Shown one piece after another: positions 1 through 8,196 of a stretch of 64,000 nt of DNA; within the stretch, counting starts at the first letter, position 1; each line of letters starts with the position of its first letter. A model generated the notes under the pieces. The model saw nothing but the letters and a program-made list of their open reading frames with translations, made no database searches and had not been told where the DNA came from. Origin of the DNA: GCA-002727735 sp038134525 (GTDB lineage: Bacteria > Bacteroidota > Bacteroidia > Flavobacteriales_D > Parvicellaceae); contig JAYPVI010000002.1 of the NCBI GenBank assembly GCA_038134525.1, forward strand, positions 124,001-188,000, read 5' to 3'. The position numbers and the translations under genes are program-made.

Positions 1-1
1 A

Positions 2-964
2 ATGGAATATTGTATCACTTATCCTTACTCAGATGAGTGGATACAGAAATTAAAAAATGCTCCACAATTAAATGAAGAACAAATCAACATATTAGATCTT
101 GAATATGGAATTCTTTTAGGTGAAATAATCAATCATTTTATTCAAAAAAATAAAATACAAAAAACCGAAATAGATTTAATTAGTTCTCATGGACATACCG
201 TCTTTCACCAACCTGAAAAAGGGATTACATTACAAATTGGTAACGGCCAAACCATTTCAAACCTAACTAACTTAGATGTTATAAACAATTTTAGGGCTCT
301 TGATGTAAGTCTAGGGGGTGAGGGAGCTCCATTAGTTCCAATTGGAGATCAATTGTTATTTTCTAATTATACCTATTGCTTAAATCTTGGTGGGATTGCT
401 AATATATCTATAAAAAAAAATAATGAAATCTTTGCTGGAGATATTGCATTTGCTAATATGGCAAGTAATGATTTAGCTGAAAAAAAGAATTTAATATATG
501 ATATTGATGGACTTTTAGCTGATAGTGGTCGAATAAATACACCATTACTAAAAGAGCTTAATGAGTTATCTTTTTTTCAAAAACCCTTTCCTAAATCATT
601 AGCTACAGAGGGGTATGTAAAATGGTTCAAACCAGTAATAGAAAAATATGATTTACCTGTAGAGGATAAACTACATACAGTAGGACATCACCTATGTGAT
701 CAGATAAAAAAAACAATAAAAGAAATTAAATCCCCTATTTTGATAACAGGAGGAGGAGCCTTCAATTCTTTTTGGATTAAAATCCTATCCAATTTAGGAC
801 TAAACATTAAAATACCCAATCGGGAAATAGTCGAATATAAAGAAGCTTTGATATTTGCTTTATTAGGTGTATTGAAAAAAGAAAATATGATTAATGTACT
901 TTCATCTGTAACTGGCTCATCATCAGACACTTCATCTGGAGATGTTTTTTACCCAAAATCATAA
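2..964 (+). CDS. anmK: anhydro-N-acetylmuramic acid kinase, 5'-truncated by window edge
   Basis: AnmK phosphorylates 1,6-anhydro-MurNAc in peptidoglycan recycling, in the cytoplasm. About 320 residues are visible. Family features: the SHGHTVFHQP segment (near residue 63), LGGEGAPLVPIGD (near 103), LNLGGIANIS (near 128), the ITGGGAFNSFW phosphate-binding segment (near 247) and a C-terminal SSVTGSSSDTSSGD. The family normally begins with an MSGTSxDG ATP-binding motif, which is missing here, so the true start lies upstream of the window and the ATG at position 2 is internal. The usual GPGN site reads AFAN here; Bacteroidetes members vary at this spot. Next gene begins 70 nt downstream with its own promoter. 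Confidence 0.9.
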   Translation: MEYCITYPYSDEWIQKLKNAPQLNEEQINILDLEYGILLGEIINHFIQKNKIQKTEIDLISSHGHTVFHQPEKGITLQIGNGQTISNLTNLDVINNFRALDVSLGGEGAPLVPIGDQLLFSNYTYCLNLGGIANISIKKNNEIFAGDIAFANMASNDLAEKKNLIYDIDGLLADSGRINTPLLKELNELSFFQKPFPKSLATEGYVKWFKPVIEKYDLPVEDKLHTVGHHLCDQIKKTIKEIKSPILITGGGAFNSFWIKILSNLGLNIKIPNREIVEYKEALIFALLGVLKKENMINVLSSVTGSSSDTSSGDVFYPKS

Positions 965-985
965 TCTTATCCTTTGTTAATTCAA

Positions 986-1017
986 TTGCAATAATGAATG
1001 GTTTTTTTATACATTTG
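986..1017 (+). promoter_or_regulatory. Bacteroidetes-type promoter of the amino acid dehydrogenase gene
   Basis: TTG at 986-988, 21 nt, then a perfect TAnnTTTG box (TACATTTG) at 1010-1017. Predicted start of transcription is near 1021, leaving a 5' leader of about 14 nt before the ATG at 1035. Confidence 0.6.
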
Positions 1018-1034
1018 GGACCATAAAATCTACA

Positions 1035-2264
1035 ATGAAAGAATTACTCAAAAAATTTGAAAATAAAACTCCTGAAGTTGTTTTTCAGTGGAAAGATGCA
1101 CAGACAGAAGCAAAAGGATGGGTAGTAATTAATTCCCTTAGAGGTGGTGCAGCAGGGGGGGGAACTCGTATGAGAGTTGGATTAGATCAGCACGAAGTTA
1201 CCTCTTTAGCTAAAACAATGGAGGTGAAATTTACGGTTTCTGGGCCACCAATTGGTGGAGCAAAATCAGGCATCAATTTTGACCCAAACGACCCTAGAAA
1301 AGCTGGAGTACTGAAAAGATGGTATGAAGCTGTAACACCACTCTTAAAACATTATTATGGAACAGGTGGAGATCTTAACGTAGATGAAATACATGAAGTA
1401 ATACCGATAACTGAAGATTGTGGCGTATGGCATCCTCAAGAAGGTGTGTTTAATGGTCATTATCAGCCTCGAGAAGCACAAAAAATAAATAGAATTGGTC
1501 AATTAAGACAAGGAGTATTGAAAGCCATTGAAGATGTAAAATACTCTCCAGATGTAAATAAAAAGTATGTTGTTGCAGATATGATAACGGGCTATGGTGT
1601 AGCTGAATCTGTTAAGCACTATTTTGATATTTATGGAGGAGAATTAAAAGGGAAAAGAGTCATTGTCCAAGGATGGGGAAATGTTGGTTCTGCAGGTGCT
1701 TACTATCTTGCTCAAGAAGGTGCTAAAATTGTAGGAATCATAGACAGAGTTGGCGGTTTAATTAATGAAGATGGTTTTTCTTTTGAGGAAATTAGACAAC
1801 TCTTTATAAATAAAAATGGTAATGCACTAAATGCGCCAAATATGCTTTCTTTTGATGAAGTAAATGCTAAAATTTGGGAACTTCAATCAGAAGTTTTCAT
1901 TCCATGTGCTGCATCAAGGCTTATTACTAAAGATCAAGTTGATAGTATGATTAAATCTGGTATTGAAGTCATTGCTGCTGGAGCAAATGTTCCTTTTGCA
2001 GATCCAGAAATTTTCTTTGGTCCTATTGCGGACTACACCGATGAAAAAATAAGTGTTATCCCAGATTTTATATCTAATTGCGGTATGGCCAGGGTATTTG
2101 CCTACCTTATGGGTAATGACCTAGACAAAATGGAAGACGAAGCTATATTTAAAGACACTTCGGACACCATTAAAAAGGCGCTTCAAAAAACTTTTGAAAC
2201 TAAAAACCAAAAAACAAGGATTTCTAAAACCGCATTTGAAATTGCGCTTAATCAGTTAGTATAG
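1035..2264 (+). CDS. Glu/Leu/Phe/Val family amino acid dehydrogenase
   Basis: Oxidative deaminase of the glutamate/leucine dehydrogenase superfamily, NAD(P)-dependent and cytoplasmic. Length (409 aa) fits the family. Visible: the glycine-rich SLRGGAAGGGTRM segment (about residues 34-46), the catalytic-lysine motif PPIGGAKSGI (about 71-80), YGTGGDLNVDE, and a Rossmann dinucleotide site VIVQGWGNVGSAGAYY (about 209-224). The shape is the Bacteroidetes Glu/Leu dehydrogenase type. Substrate (glutamate or branched-chain amino acid) cannot be decided from sequence alone. It has its own promoter; nhaD starts 1 nt after its stop, so the two are probably cotranscribed. Confidence 0.85.
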   Translation: MKELLKKFENKTPEVVFQWKDAQTEAKGWVVINSLRGGAAGGGTRMRVGLDQHEVTSLAKTMEVKFTVSGPPIGGAKSGINFDPNDPRKAGVLKRWYEAVTPLLKHYYGTGGDLNVDEIHEVIPITEDCGVWHPQEGVFNGHYQPREAQKINRIGQLRQGVLKAIEDVKYSPDVNKKYVVADMITGYGVAESVKHYFDIYGGELKGKRVIVQGWGNVGSAGAYYLAQEGAKIVGIIDRVGGLINEDGFSFEEIRQLFINKNGNALNAPNMLSFDEVNAKIWELQSEVFIPCAASRLITKDQVDSMIKSGIEVIAAGANVPFADPEIFFGPIADYTDEKISVIPDFISNCGMARVFAYLMGNDLDKMEDEAIFKDTSDTIKKALQKTFETKNQKTRISKTAFEIALNQLV

Positions 2265-2265
2265 A

Positions 2266-3630
2266 ATGGAAACCATTATTGTTGTTGTATTTATCCTTGG
2301 GTATCTAGCTATCACATTAGAACATACTCTTAAAATTGACAAGCTGGTTCCTGCACTATTAATGATGGCCATTGCTTGGGCATGTATAGCTTTTGGACTC
2401 CCCGACTTTACCACTTGGTTTGATTCTTCACAACATCAATTAGTTGAAGAATTTGCTGATTTACCTCATCATTCAGATCATCATGGGGCTTCAAAAATAC
2501 TTATTCTTGAAAATACGCTGTTACATCACTTTGGTAAAACTTGTGAAATACTCATTTTTCTTATAGGTGCTATGACGATAGTTGAAGTCATCGATTACTT
2601 CAATGGTTTTGCCACCATTAAGCAATTTATAAAAACCAAAAATAAAAGAGTTTTATTATGGATCATATGTATTCTAGCTTTTATACTATCAGCTATTATT
2701 GATAATTTAACAGCTACTATAGTTTTAATTACTATCCTAAGAAAATTAATTGTTGAAAACAAGGATAGAATTTGGTTTGCTGGTTTAATCATCATTGCTG
2801 CAAATGCAGGTGGAGCTTGGTCTCCAATTGGAGATGTAACCACCACAATGCTTTGGATGGGCGAGAAAGTAACTACTATGCAGCTAATAAAGTTACTCAT
2901 TCTTCCATCTTTAATTTGTATGATAATTCCAACCATAATAGCTAGCTTTTTAAAACCATTTCATGGTACTTTTTCTACACCTCCATCTGCGGAAAACAAT
3001 AGCAAGTATGGATCTTTCATGCTTTATCTTGGATTAACATCCATTGTATTTGTACCCATTTTTAAAACTATAACCCATTTACCACCTTATGTTGGCATGA
3101 TGTTATCTTTATCTGTTGTATCCCTAGTTGCTGAAATTCTTAGTTCTAGACAATTTAGTATTTCTCAACTTGGTGAATCCAATGGCAATCATTCAAACAG
3201 CCCCGTTTTTAAAGCCCTTTCCAAAATCGAAATGCCTTCTATTCTGTTCTTTCTTGGAATTCTAATGACCGTAGCGGCCCTAGAATCTCTAGGCCTAATA
3301 TTCATGTTCGGGCAAGATGTACAGCAATCGATTTCCACTAATCTTTTTGTCATTCTTTTAGGTGTTGGATCTGCTGTTATAGATAATGTCCCCTTAGTTG
3401 CAGCTAGCATGGGTATGTTCGATCTACCCACAGACAGTAGCACATGGCATTTCATAGCTTATGCTGCTGGGACTGGTGGAAGTATATTAATTATTGGGTC
3501 TGCTGCCGGTGTAGTTGCTATGGGGATGGAAAAAATCTCCTTTTTTTGGTACTTAAAAAAAATAGGGTGGTTAGCTATGGTTGGGTACTTAACAGGCGCT
3601 AGTTCATTTCTATTATTTAGCACGATGTAA
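2266..3630 (+). CDS. nhaD: NhaD-type Na+/H+ antiporter
   Basis: Inner-membrane sodium/proton antiporter of the NhaD branch of the ion transporter superfamily, 454 aa with many hydrophobic segments. Recognisable pieces are the IIDNLTATIVLITILRK segment (about residues 144-160), ANAGGAWSPIGDVTTTMLW (about 179-197), and a second DNVPLVAAS repeat near residue 370, as expected for the inverted-repeat fold. A His-rich extramembrane stretch (HHSDHHG, about 68-74) precedes the core. Role: sodium and pH homeostasis. A short gap separates it from exbB. Confidence 0.88.
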   Translation: METIIVVVFILGYLAITLEHTLKIDKLVPALLMMAIAWACIAFGLPDFTTWFDSSQHQLVEEFADLPHHSDHHGASKILILENTLLHHFGKTCEILIFLIGAMTIVEVIDYFNGFATIKQFIKTKNKRVLLWIICILAFILSAIIDNLTATIVLITILRKLIVENKDRIWFAGLIIIAANAGGAWSPIGDVTTTMLWMGEKVTTMQLIKLLILPSLICMIIPTIIASFLKPFHGTFSTPPSAENNSKYGSFMLYLGLTSIVFVPIFKTITHLPPYVGMMLSLSVVSLVAEILSSRQFSISQLGESNGNHSNSPVFKALSKIEMPSILFFLGILMTVAALESLGLIFMFGQDVQQSISTNLFVILLGVGSAVIDNVPLVAASMGMFDLPTDSSTWHFIAYAAGTGGSILIIGSAAGVVAMGMEKISFFWYLKKIGWLAMVGYLTGASSFLLFSTM

Positions 3631-3672
3631 TTCGTATCCAAAAAATATTACTTTCACAACAAAACTTTATAC

Positions 3673-4413
3673 ATGAATTTAAATTTTCTACCTATGTTCT
3701 TTTCTATACAAGAAAGTTCATCTGATATTCTAGAAGAAGCCACTTCAATTATTGAAACTGAACAGATCTCCATGTGGCAATTGATATGGGGATACGACTC
3801 CATGACTGGCAATTACAGCATTACAAGCTTAGTGGTAATGTCACTTCTTTTTTTATTTTCATTTATTGCGATTTATGTTTTCATTGAACGGTTCATGGCT
3901 GTGCAACGAGCATTAAAAGGAGAAAAAGATTTTATGCAAAAAATTACAAGTTTCGTTAAAGCTGGAAATTTAAATGCGGCTAAAGATCACTGCAAATCTT
4001 CTGACAACCCTATTGCTAGAATGATTGAAAAGGGAATCAGTAGAGTGGGAAGACCCATGAAAGACATTACAACATCCATTGAAAATGTAGGTAAATTAGA
4101 AATTTCAAGATTGGAGAGAAGATTATCCATGCTAGCCACCATTTCAGGAGTTGCACCCATGTTAGGATTCCTTGGTACTGTTCTAGGTATGGTAAAAGTT
4201 TTTCAAAATATGTCAAAAGAAAAAACATTTGAAATTGCCAGTTTATCAGGTGGGATAATGGAAGCAATGATTACTACTGTGGGAGGACTTATTGTAGGAA
4301 TTGTTGCGTATGTAGCTTATAATTACCTAGTTAGTAAAGTTGAAAAAGTTATTCATAACATGGAAGGTGCCTCCATTGAATTTATTGACATTCTAGAAGC
4401 TCCAGGTAAATAA
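3673..4413 (+). CDS. exbB: MotA/TolQ/ExbB proton channel family protein
   Basis: Proton-channel subunit that powers TonB-dependent outer-membrane transport. 246 aa; first membrane helix at about residues 49-75, then a cytoplasmic loop, then the conserved two-helix part with GVAPMLGFLGTVLGMVKVF (about 158-176) and TTVGGLIVGIVAYVAYN (about 201-217). Immediately followed by two exbD genes and tonB, so this is a complete ExbB-ExbD-TonB operon. An alternative start is the Met at residue 8. Confidence 0.88.
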   Translation: MNLNFLPMFFSIQESSSDILEEATSIIETEQISMWQLIWGYDSMTGNYSITSLVVMSLLFLFSFIAIYVFIERFMAVQRALKGEKDFMQKITSFVKAGNLNAAKDHCKSSDNPIARMIEKGISRVGRPMKDITTSIENVGKLEISRLERRLSMLATISGVAPMLGFLGTVLGMVKVFQNMSKEKTFEIASLSGGIMEAMITTVGGLIVGIVAYVAYNYLVSKVEKVIHNMEGASIEFIDILEAPGK

Positions 4414-4416
4414 TCC

Positions 4417-4806
4417 ATGGATTTTAGATCAGGAAATAAAATCAAGATTGAAGGTGGTATGTCTTCTATGACCGATTTGGTCTTTCTTCTCTTGATTTTT
4501 TTTATTGTGATTTCTACTATGATTACTGCTGGGGTTAATATTGACGTTCCCAAAAATGGAGGTAAGTCATCCAACAAGAAAATTCTGAGCATTAACATTA
4601 ATGATAAAAATGAATACTTCATTAATAAGAAAAAAACAGCTATTTCAAGTGAAAAAATTGAAGCTGCGATTTTAAAAAACATTGGAAAAGACAGCATTAT
4701 TTCTTTATACGGGAGTGAGGAAAGTTCTTGGGAAGCCACTGTTTATGTGATTGATATTGCCAAACAAAATAATTTTAAAATCTCAATTAACGGTAATAAA
4801 AAATGA
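4417..4806 (+). CDS. exbD: ExbD/TolR family biopolymer transporter, first copy
   Basis: Small single-helix periplasmic subunit (129 aa) of the proton-driven complex. The start has the usual GNKIKIEGGMSSMTDLVFLLLIF shape, with the essential membrane aspartate in MTDLVFLLLIFF (Asp about residue 19). C-terminal periplasmic domain ends IAKQNNFKISIN. It overlaps the second exbD by 4 nt (ATGA). The two copies share near-identical N-terminal membrane regions but different periplasmic parts, as is common in Bacteroidetes, where ExbD paralogues act together. Confidence 0.86.
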   Translation: MDFRSGNKIKIEGGMSSMTDLVFLLLIFFIVISTMITAGVNIDVPKNGGKSSNKKILSININDKNEYFINKKKTAISSEKIEAAILKNIGKDSIISLYGSEESSWEATVYVIDIAKQNNFKISINGNKK

Positions 4807-5189
4807 GATCATCCAATAAAATTAAAGTTGAAGGAGGTATGTCATCCATGACTGATCTCGTATTTCTTTTATTGATATTCTTCATTATCATCTCTACTTT
4901 CGTCAACACATCACATCAAATTCGGCTTCCGGATGGTAGTGGAGACCCATCGTTAACTTCTCCAGTAAAGGTGTATGTAAATGCCGAAAATCAATTTTTT
5001 ATTAATAGTAATGAAGAGCCCATTCAGGTATCTGGTGTTGAACGTGAAATCATGAATCTAATTGGTGAAAACAAGGCTATTGAATTACTAGCAGACAAAG
5101 AGGCACATCGGGCATCAGCCTATGAAATAATTCGAATAGCAAAACAAAATGCCCTTAAAGTCGTTATTAAAACCAAAGGCGGAAAATAA
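4803..5189 (+). CDS. exbD: ExbD/TolR family biopolymer transporter, second copy
   Basis: 128 aa paralogue of the preceding gene, starting within its stop codon. SNKIKVEGGMSSMTDLVF carries the proton-path aspartate; the periplasmic part contains IRIAKQNALKVVIKT. Translationally coupled to exbD1 and likely to the TTG start of tonB 1 nt after its stop. Confidence 0.86.
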   Translation: MRSSNKIKVEGGMSSMTDLVFLLLIFFIIISTFVNTSHQIRLPDGSGDPSLTSPVKVYVNAENQFFINSNEEPIQVSGVEREIMNLIGENKAIELLADKEAHRASAYEIIRIAKQNALKVVIKTKGGK

Positions 5190-5190
5190 A

Positions 5191-5913
5191 TTGGACCTCG
5201 TAAGAAAAAAAGATAATCGAACTGGCATCATTGTAAGTGTGGGAATTCATCTCTCTTTACTGTTTTTTGTATTCATGAGTAAAGGTTGTATTGAGCTTCA
5301 AAATCCTCCTCAATTCACTTTAGAAGAAGTAGTTGTTCTTGATTTTTCTGAAAAAGGAGGTGGTAGCCCAGGTAGTGCATCTCCACAACAACCTCAACCA
5401 GTAGTAAAAGATCCAGCTCCTCAAGAAGTTACTCAAGAGGAGTCACCAGTGGTAACCCCAACAAGCAGTAATACTCAAAATGCAACCAGCGAAGAGACAA
5501 CTGCTGAGCCTGAAAAACCTAAGAATGATTTTAGCAACTTATTTGGACACGGATCCGGAAATGACCAAGGAGGAAATGGTCAAGGCGAAGGAACTGGTAT
5601 TGGTACTGGAAGTGGACCAGACACAGGAGGTGGTATGGGAGATGGAAAAGGACGGCAGGTCATAGGTAATCCCGAATTAGCAAATCCTAAAAGTTGGGAA
5701 GGGTTTGTTATGGTTCAGTTTATCATTGATGCTAGCGGAAATGTCATCAGTACTAAAGTGTTAAAGGGGCATTCTAAAACCACCATAAATCTAACAAGTA
5801 GCGATCAAAGTTTTATTGAAAGTGACTGTATGAAAAAGTTTAAGTTCACTCCTACCTCTACAGGAAGTATAAAAGATAGATTAGTCAAAAGAATTCAATA
5901 CATTAGAAAGTAA
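5191..5913 (+). CDS. tonB: TonB family energy transducer
   Basis: Transmits ExbBD energy to outer-membrane receptors. From a TTG start at 5191 it is 240 aa: short basic N-terminus, one membrane anchor (about residues 13-30, ending FMSKGC), a Pro/Gln/Glu-rich and then Gly-rich periplasmic spacer, and a C-terminal TonB domain (VMVQFIIDASGNVISTKVLKG ... KKFKFTPT). I prefer the TTG to an in-frame ATG at 5149 because the TTG leaves a typical short cytoplasmic tail and follows the exbD stop by 1 nt. The ATG lies inside exbD. Stop overlaps the folC ATG by one base. Confidence 0.84.
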   Translation: MDLVRKKDNRTGIIVSVGIHLSLLFFVFMSKGCIELQNPPQFTLEEVVVLDFSEKGGGSPGSASPQQPQPVVKDPAPQEVTQEESPVVTPTSSNTQNATSEETTAEPEKPKNDFSNLFGHGSGNDQGGNGQGEGTGIGTGSGPDTGGGMGDGKGRQVIGNPELANPKSWEGFVMVQFIIDASGNVISTKVLKGHSKTTINLTSSDQSFIESDCMKKFKFTPTSTGSIKDRLVKRIQYIRK

Positions 5914-7109
5914 TGGAGACCTATGAAAAGGTCATTGACTTTTTATTTCAGCAATTCCCATCATATCAACATAAAGGAGGAAGGGCTTACAAGGTTGGAC
6001 TAGATAATATCCAGATGATTTGTGAAATCATTGGAAATCCTGAGAGAAAGATCAATGCTATTCACATTGCAGGTACAAATGGTAAAGGAACGGTTAGTAA
6101 TTATTTAACGAATATATACCAACAAAATGGCTACAAAGTGGGGACCTTTACTTCACCTCACCTTTTTGATTTTAGAGAACGGATTACCATAAATGGGGAG
6201 TGGATTTCAAAAAAAGATATCGTTGAATTTTACAACACATTTAAAAAATCCTTCAACCAACTATCGCCTTCTTTTTTTGAATGGTCAACTGCTCTAGCAT
6301 TTCATTATTTCTTTAAGGAGAATACGGATATCAATATCATTGAAACGGGATTAGGTGGTAGATTAGATTCTACCAATATCATTCAACCCTTACTATCCAT
6401 CATCACAACTATTGGCTTAGATCATAAAGAGTTTCTGGGTGACAACATAGAAGATATTGCACAAGAAAAAGCCGGTATTATTAAAGATAAAACACCAGTA
6501 TTATTGGGACCTGATATAAAAGAAACGTTGCCTGTTTTTGAAAGGATAAGTAAAGATAAAAATGCTCCTCTTTATCAAACGAATGCCGCGTTAATTCGGC
6601 AAACTACCCTACCATCTTATTTACATCATAATTGGAAAACCGCTTGTGAAGCTAGTTCTATTTTATCACCAGTCTTTCCTGTACGTATTGAAGATGACCC
6701 TAAAAAGTACCTTACCATTAAAGGAAGGTGGCAAGTGGTACAAGAAAAGCCCAAAATGGTACTTGATGTAGGCCACAACGAACAAGGCATTCGTGCCATT
6801 GTAAATCAACTTGAAAATGAATCATATGTTCAACTACACATCATGTTAGGTTTTTCAGCTGAAAAAGAATTGAATAAGATTTTACCGTTATTTCCTAAGG
6901 ACGCCACTTATTATATCACAAAATCAACAAACGAAAGAAGTGGTGATCCCTATTTGATTCAACATCATATTCATGCTGAAAAAGTTAATTGTTTTAATGA
7001 CTTTAAAGAAGCATTTTACATGATAAACAATGCCGTGAATAAAGATGATTTTGTGTTAATATGCGGTAGTGTTTTTCTAGTGGGAGACATACTGCAAGAA
7101 TTTTTCTAG
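5913..7109 (+). CDS. folC: bifunctional folylpolyglutamate synthase/dihydrofolate synthase
   Basis: Mur-ligase family enzyme adding glutamate to dihydropteroate and folates. 398 aa. Motifs: HIAGTNGKGTVSNYL P-loop (about residues 49-63), IIETGLGGRLDST (about 140-152), ITTIGLDHKEFLGDNIEDIAQEKAGIIK (about 164-191, containing the family's folate/magnesium-binding segment), and DVGHNEQGIRAI (about 284-295). ATG overlaps the tonB stop, so it is probably the last gene of that operon. Confidence 0.92.
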   Translation: METYEKVIDFLFQQFPSYQHKGGRAYKVGLDNIQMICEIIGNPERKINAIHIAGTNGKGTVSNYLTNIYQQNGYKVGTFTSPHLFDFRERITINGEWISKKDIVEFYNTFKKSFNQLSPSFFEWSTALAFHYFFKENTDINIIETGLGGRLDSTNIIQPLLSIITTIGLDHKEFLGDNIEDIAQEKAGIIKDKTPVLLGPDIKETLPVFERISKDKNAPLYQTNAALIRQTTLPSYLHHNWKTACEASSILSPVFPVRIEDDPKKYLTIKGRWQVVQEKPKMVLDVGHNEQGIRAIVNQLENESYVQLHIMLGFSAEKELNKILPLFPKDATYYITKSTNERSGDPYLIQHHIHAEKVNCFNDFKEAFYMINNAVNKDDFVLICGSVFLVGDILQEFF

Positions 7110-7139
7110 CTGCCAATGAACAAAAAATAAAATTTATAA

Positions 7140-7147
7140 TATATTTG
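7140..7147 (+). promoter_or_regulatory. -7 box of the tRNA-Val pair
   Basis: Perfect TAnnTTTG (TATATTTG) 13 nt before the first tRNA base; predicted transcription start near 7151. No clear TTTG element is seen at the -33 position. Confidence 0.45.
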
Positions 7148-7160
7148 CAGACCCAAATGA

Positions 7161-7238
7161 GGGCGATTAGCTCAGCTGGTTCAGAGCACCTGCCTTACAA
7201 GCAGGGGGTCACTGGTTCGAATCCAGTATCGCCCACCA
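7161..7238 (+). tRNA. tRNA-Val (anticodon TAC)
   Basis: Full cloverleaf: acceptor GGGCGAT/ATCGCCC (7161-7167 with 7228-7234), discriminator A at 7235, and a genome-encoded CCA at 7236-7238. Anticodon stem CCTGC/GCAGG encloses CTTACAA with TAC at 7196-7198. T arm GGTTCGAATCC is canonical. Confidence 0.97.
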
Positions 7239-7260
7239 AGCCTCGATTGAGGCTTTTTTT
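7238..7260 (+). terminator. intrinsic terminator between the two tRNA-Val genes
   Basis: AAGCCTC / GAGGCTT stem (7238-7244 with 7249-7255), 4-nt GATT loop, then a T run. It begins directly at the CCA of the first tRNA and ends just before the second tRNA. Confidence 0.75.
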
Positions 7261-7262
7261 TT

Positions 7263-7337
7263 GGGCAATTAGCTCAGTTGGTTTAGAGCGCTTGCTTGAC
7301 AGGCAAGAGGTCACTGGTTCGAATCCAGTATTGCCCA
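7263..7337 (+). tRNA. tRNA-Val (anticodon GAC)
   Basis: Acceptor GGGCAAT/ATTGCCC (7263-7269 with 7330-7336), discriminator A at 7337, no encoded CCA (CTA follows). Anticodon stem CTTGC/GCAAG encloses TTGACAG with GAC at 7298-7300. The T arm is identical to the upstream tRNA-Val, so the two are probably old tandem copies specialised for different Val codons. Confidence 0.96.
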
Positions 7338-7352
7338 CTAATCTGTTAAATA

Positions 7353-7374
7353 CCCCTTTTTGGGGCTTTTTTTT
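7353..7374 (+). terminator. intrinsic terminator after the second tRNA-Val
   Basis: CCCC-TTTTT-GGGG hairpin followed by C and a run of eight T. Confidence 0.6.
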
Positions 7375-7384
7375 AGTCATTTGA

Positions 7385-7496
7385 AACGCCAAACTCACAC
7401 AAAACTCACACTTTTAGCGGATTTTAGATGTTTTATTGACTTTGGACGGTCTGTCCATTTTGGACAACGTGGACAGTTTGGACAGTTTGGACACTT
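7385..7496 (+). other. noncoding leader with repeated TGGAC words
   Basis: No convincing ORF. TGGAC occurs repeatedly between 7443 and 7491, including a tandem TGGACAGTT TGGACAGTT TGGACAC, and the first copies form the inverted TGGACGGTCTGTCCA. Upstream are two copies of AACTCACAC. Function unknown; it lies between the tRNA-Val terminator and the first small accessory gene. Confidence 0.4.
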
Positions 7497-7527
7497 TTCT
7501 TAAATTAGTATCAAAACTTACAAGATG
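7497..7527 (+). repeat. 31-bp leader repeat, copy 1 (ends in the start codon)
   Basis: The 31 nt ending at the ATG of the 140-aa gene recur at 7941-7971 with a single C/T difference. The repeat starts TTCTTAAATTAG and ends CTTACAAGATG. Confidence 0.85.
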
Positions 7528-7947
7528 AAAAGATTATTAGTATTTGTGTTTGCATTAATTATTGGAACTGGTTTTTCACAAGCTAACGGAGAAATGAACT
7601 TTGAGAAAAATAAGCTTTACTATAATGGTGAGATTATCAACATCAAAAGAGCAAAGGAAATCACTAAAGAAAAATCTCCTGAAGCCTTTAAACACTTCAA
7701 GCAAGCGGGTATAAAACGTGGATTTTCAATTTTTTGTGGCGTTGGGGTTTTAAGTGGATACATAGCAGGTGCTCAAATCCTTGCAAGTGCGGATGAAAAT
7801 GATGAAGAAGCTGCACAGGCATTTGTTTTTTTTGGCGGCTTCGTTCCTGTTGCATATGGTAGTTGGGGTTTGTGGCTTGAAACAAGTAGAAAGCTTTCTA
7901 TTATGAAGGGGGTTAAAGCATTTAATGAAGCTAAAAAGAGTTCTTAA
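7525..7947 (+). CDS. hypothetical exported or membrane protein
   Basis: 140 aa, family not recognised. N-terminal signal peptide (MKRLLVFVFALIIGTGFSQA), then a charged segment with YYNGEIINIKRAKEI, a helix-forming KSPEAFKHFKQAGIKRGF stretch, and two hydrophobic segments (about residues 70-90 and 100-120) separated by acidic SADENDEEAA. Probably a small inner-membrane protein with one exported charged region. The start is fixed by the conserved leader repeat. Its neighbour at 7969 is also a small membrane protein with the same leader. Confidence 0.6.
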   Translation: MKRLLVFVFALIIGTGFSQANGEMNFEKNKLYYNGEIINIKRAKEITKEKSPEAFKHFKQAGIKRGFSIFCGVGVLSGYIAGAQILASADENDEEAAQAFVFFGGFVPVAYGSWGLWLETSRKLSIMKGVKAFNEAKKSS

Positions 7948-7971
7948 ATTAGTATTAAAACTTACAAGATG
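7941..7971 (+). repeat. 31-bp leader repeat, copy 2
   Basis: 30 of 31 positions match the leader at 7497-7527. It overlaps the stop codon of the upstream gene and ends with the ATG of the 75-aa gene. Confidence 0.85.
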
Positions 7972-8196
7972 GAATTTGTTTTTAAAATTTTAAGAGGGCT
8001 TGCAAATCAAGGTTTTTTGATTGGATTTTTTATTGTTCTTGGAATTATTTCTTGTAGGTCAGCTTTTGTTTATTTAAAATCAAATGAAACAGAAAAAGTA
8101 AGAAGTGCTTTAAAAGCAATTATTTTCTCATTTGTAGTCATTTTAATTTTGTTTTTTAATTTACTTATTTTTTATAAAGGAGGACCTCTTGCTTAA
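7969..8196 (+). CDS. small two-helix membrane protein, unknown function
   Basis: 75 aa with two hydrophobic helices (about residues 14-34 and 48-69) joined by a charged loop (KSNETEKVRSALK). No family recognised. It shares its translation-start region with the preceding gene through the 31-bp repeat, which supports it being a genuine gene and co-regulated or duplicated as a unit. Confidence 0.5.
   Translation: MEFVFKILRGLANQGFLIGFFIVLGIISCRSAFVYLKSNETEKVRSALKAIIFSFVVILILFFNLLIFYKGGPLA

Noticed and set aside
2595..2936. Minus-strand ORFs inside nhaD, gldM, groEL, topA, acs and the carboxylase genes
   Set aside because: They are antisense shadows of strong coding frames and show no protein-family features.
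5149..5190. ATG start of tonB inside exbD
   Set aside because: It adds a 14-residue extension read from exbD sequence; the TTG right after the exbD stop is better placed.
7145..7384. 79-codon plus-strand ORF and the opposing ORF at 7195-7398
   Set aside because: Both are translations of the two tRNA-Val genes (the GSNPV / GFEPV type peptides commonly mis-annotated over tRNA T arms).
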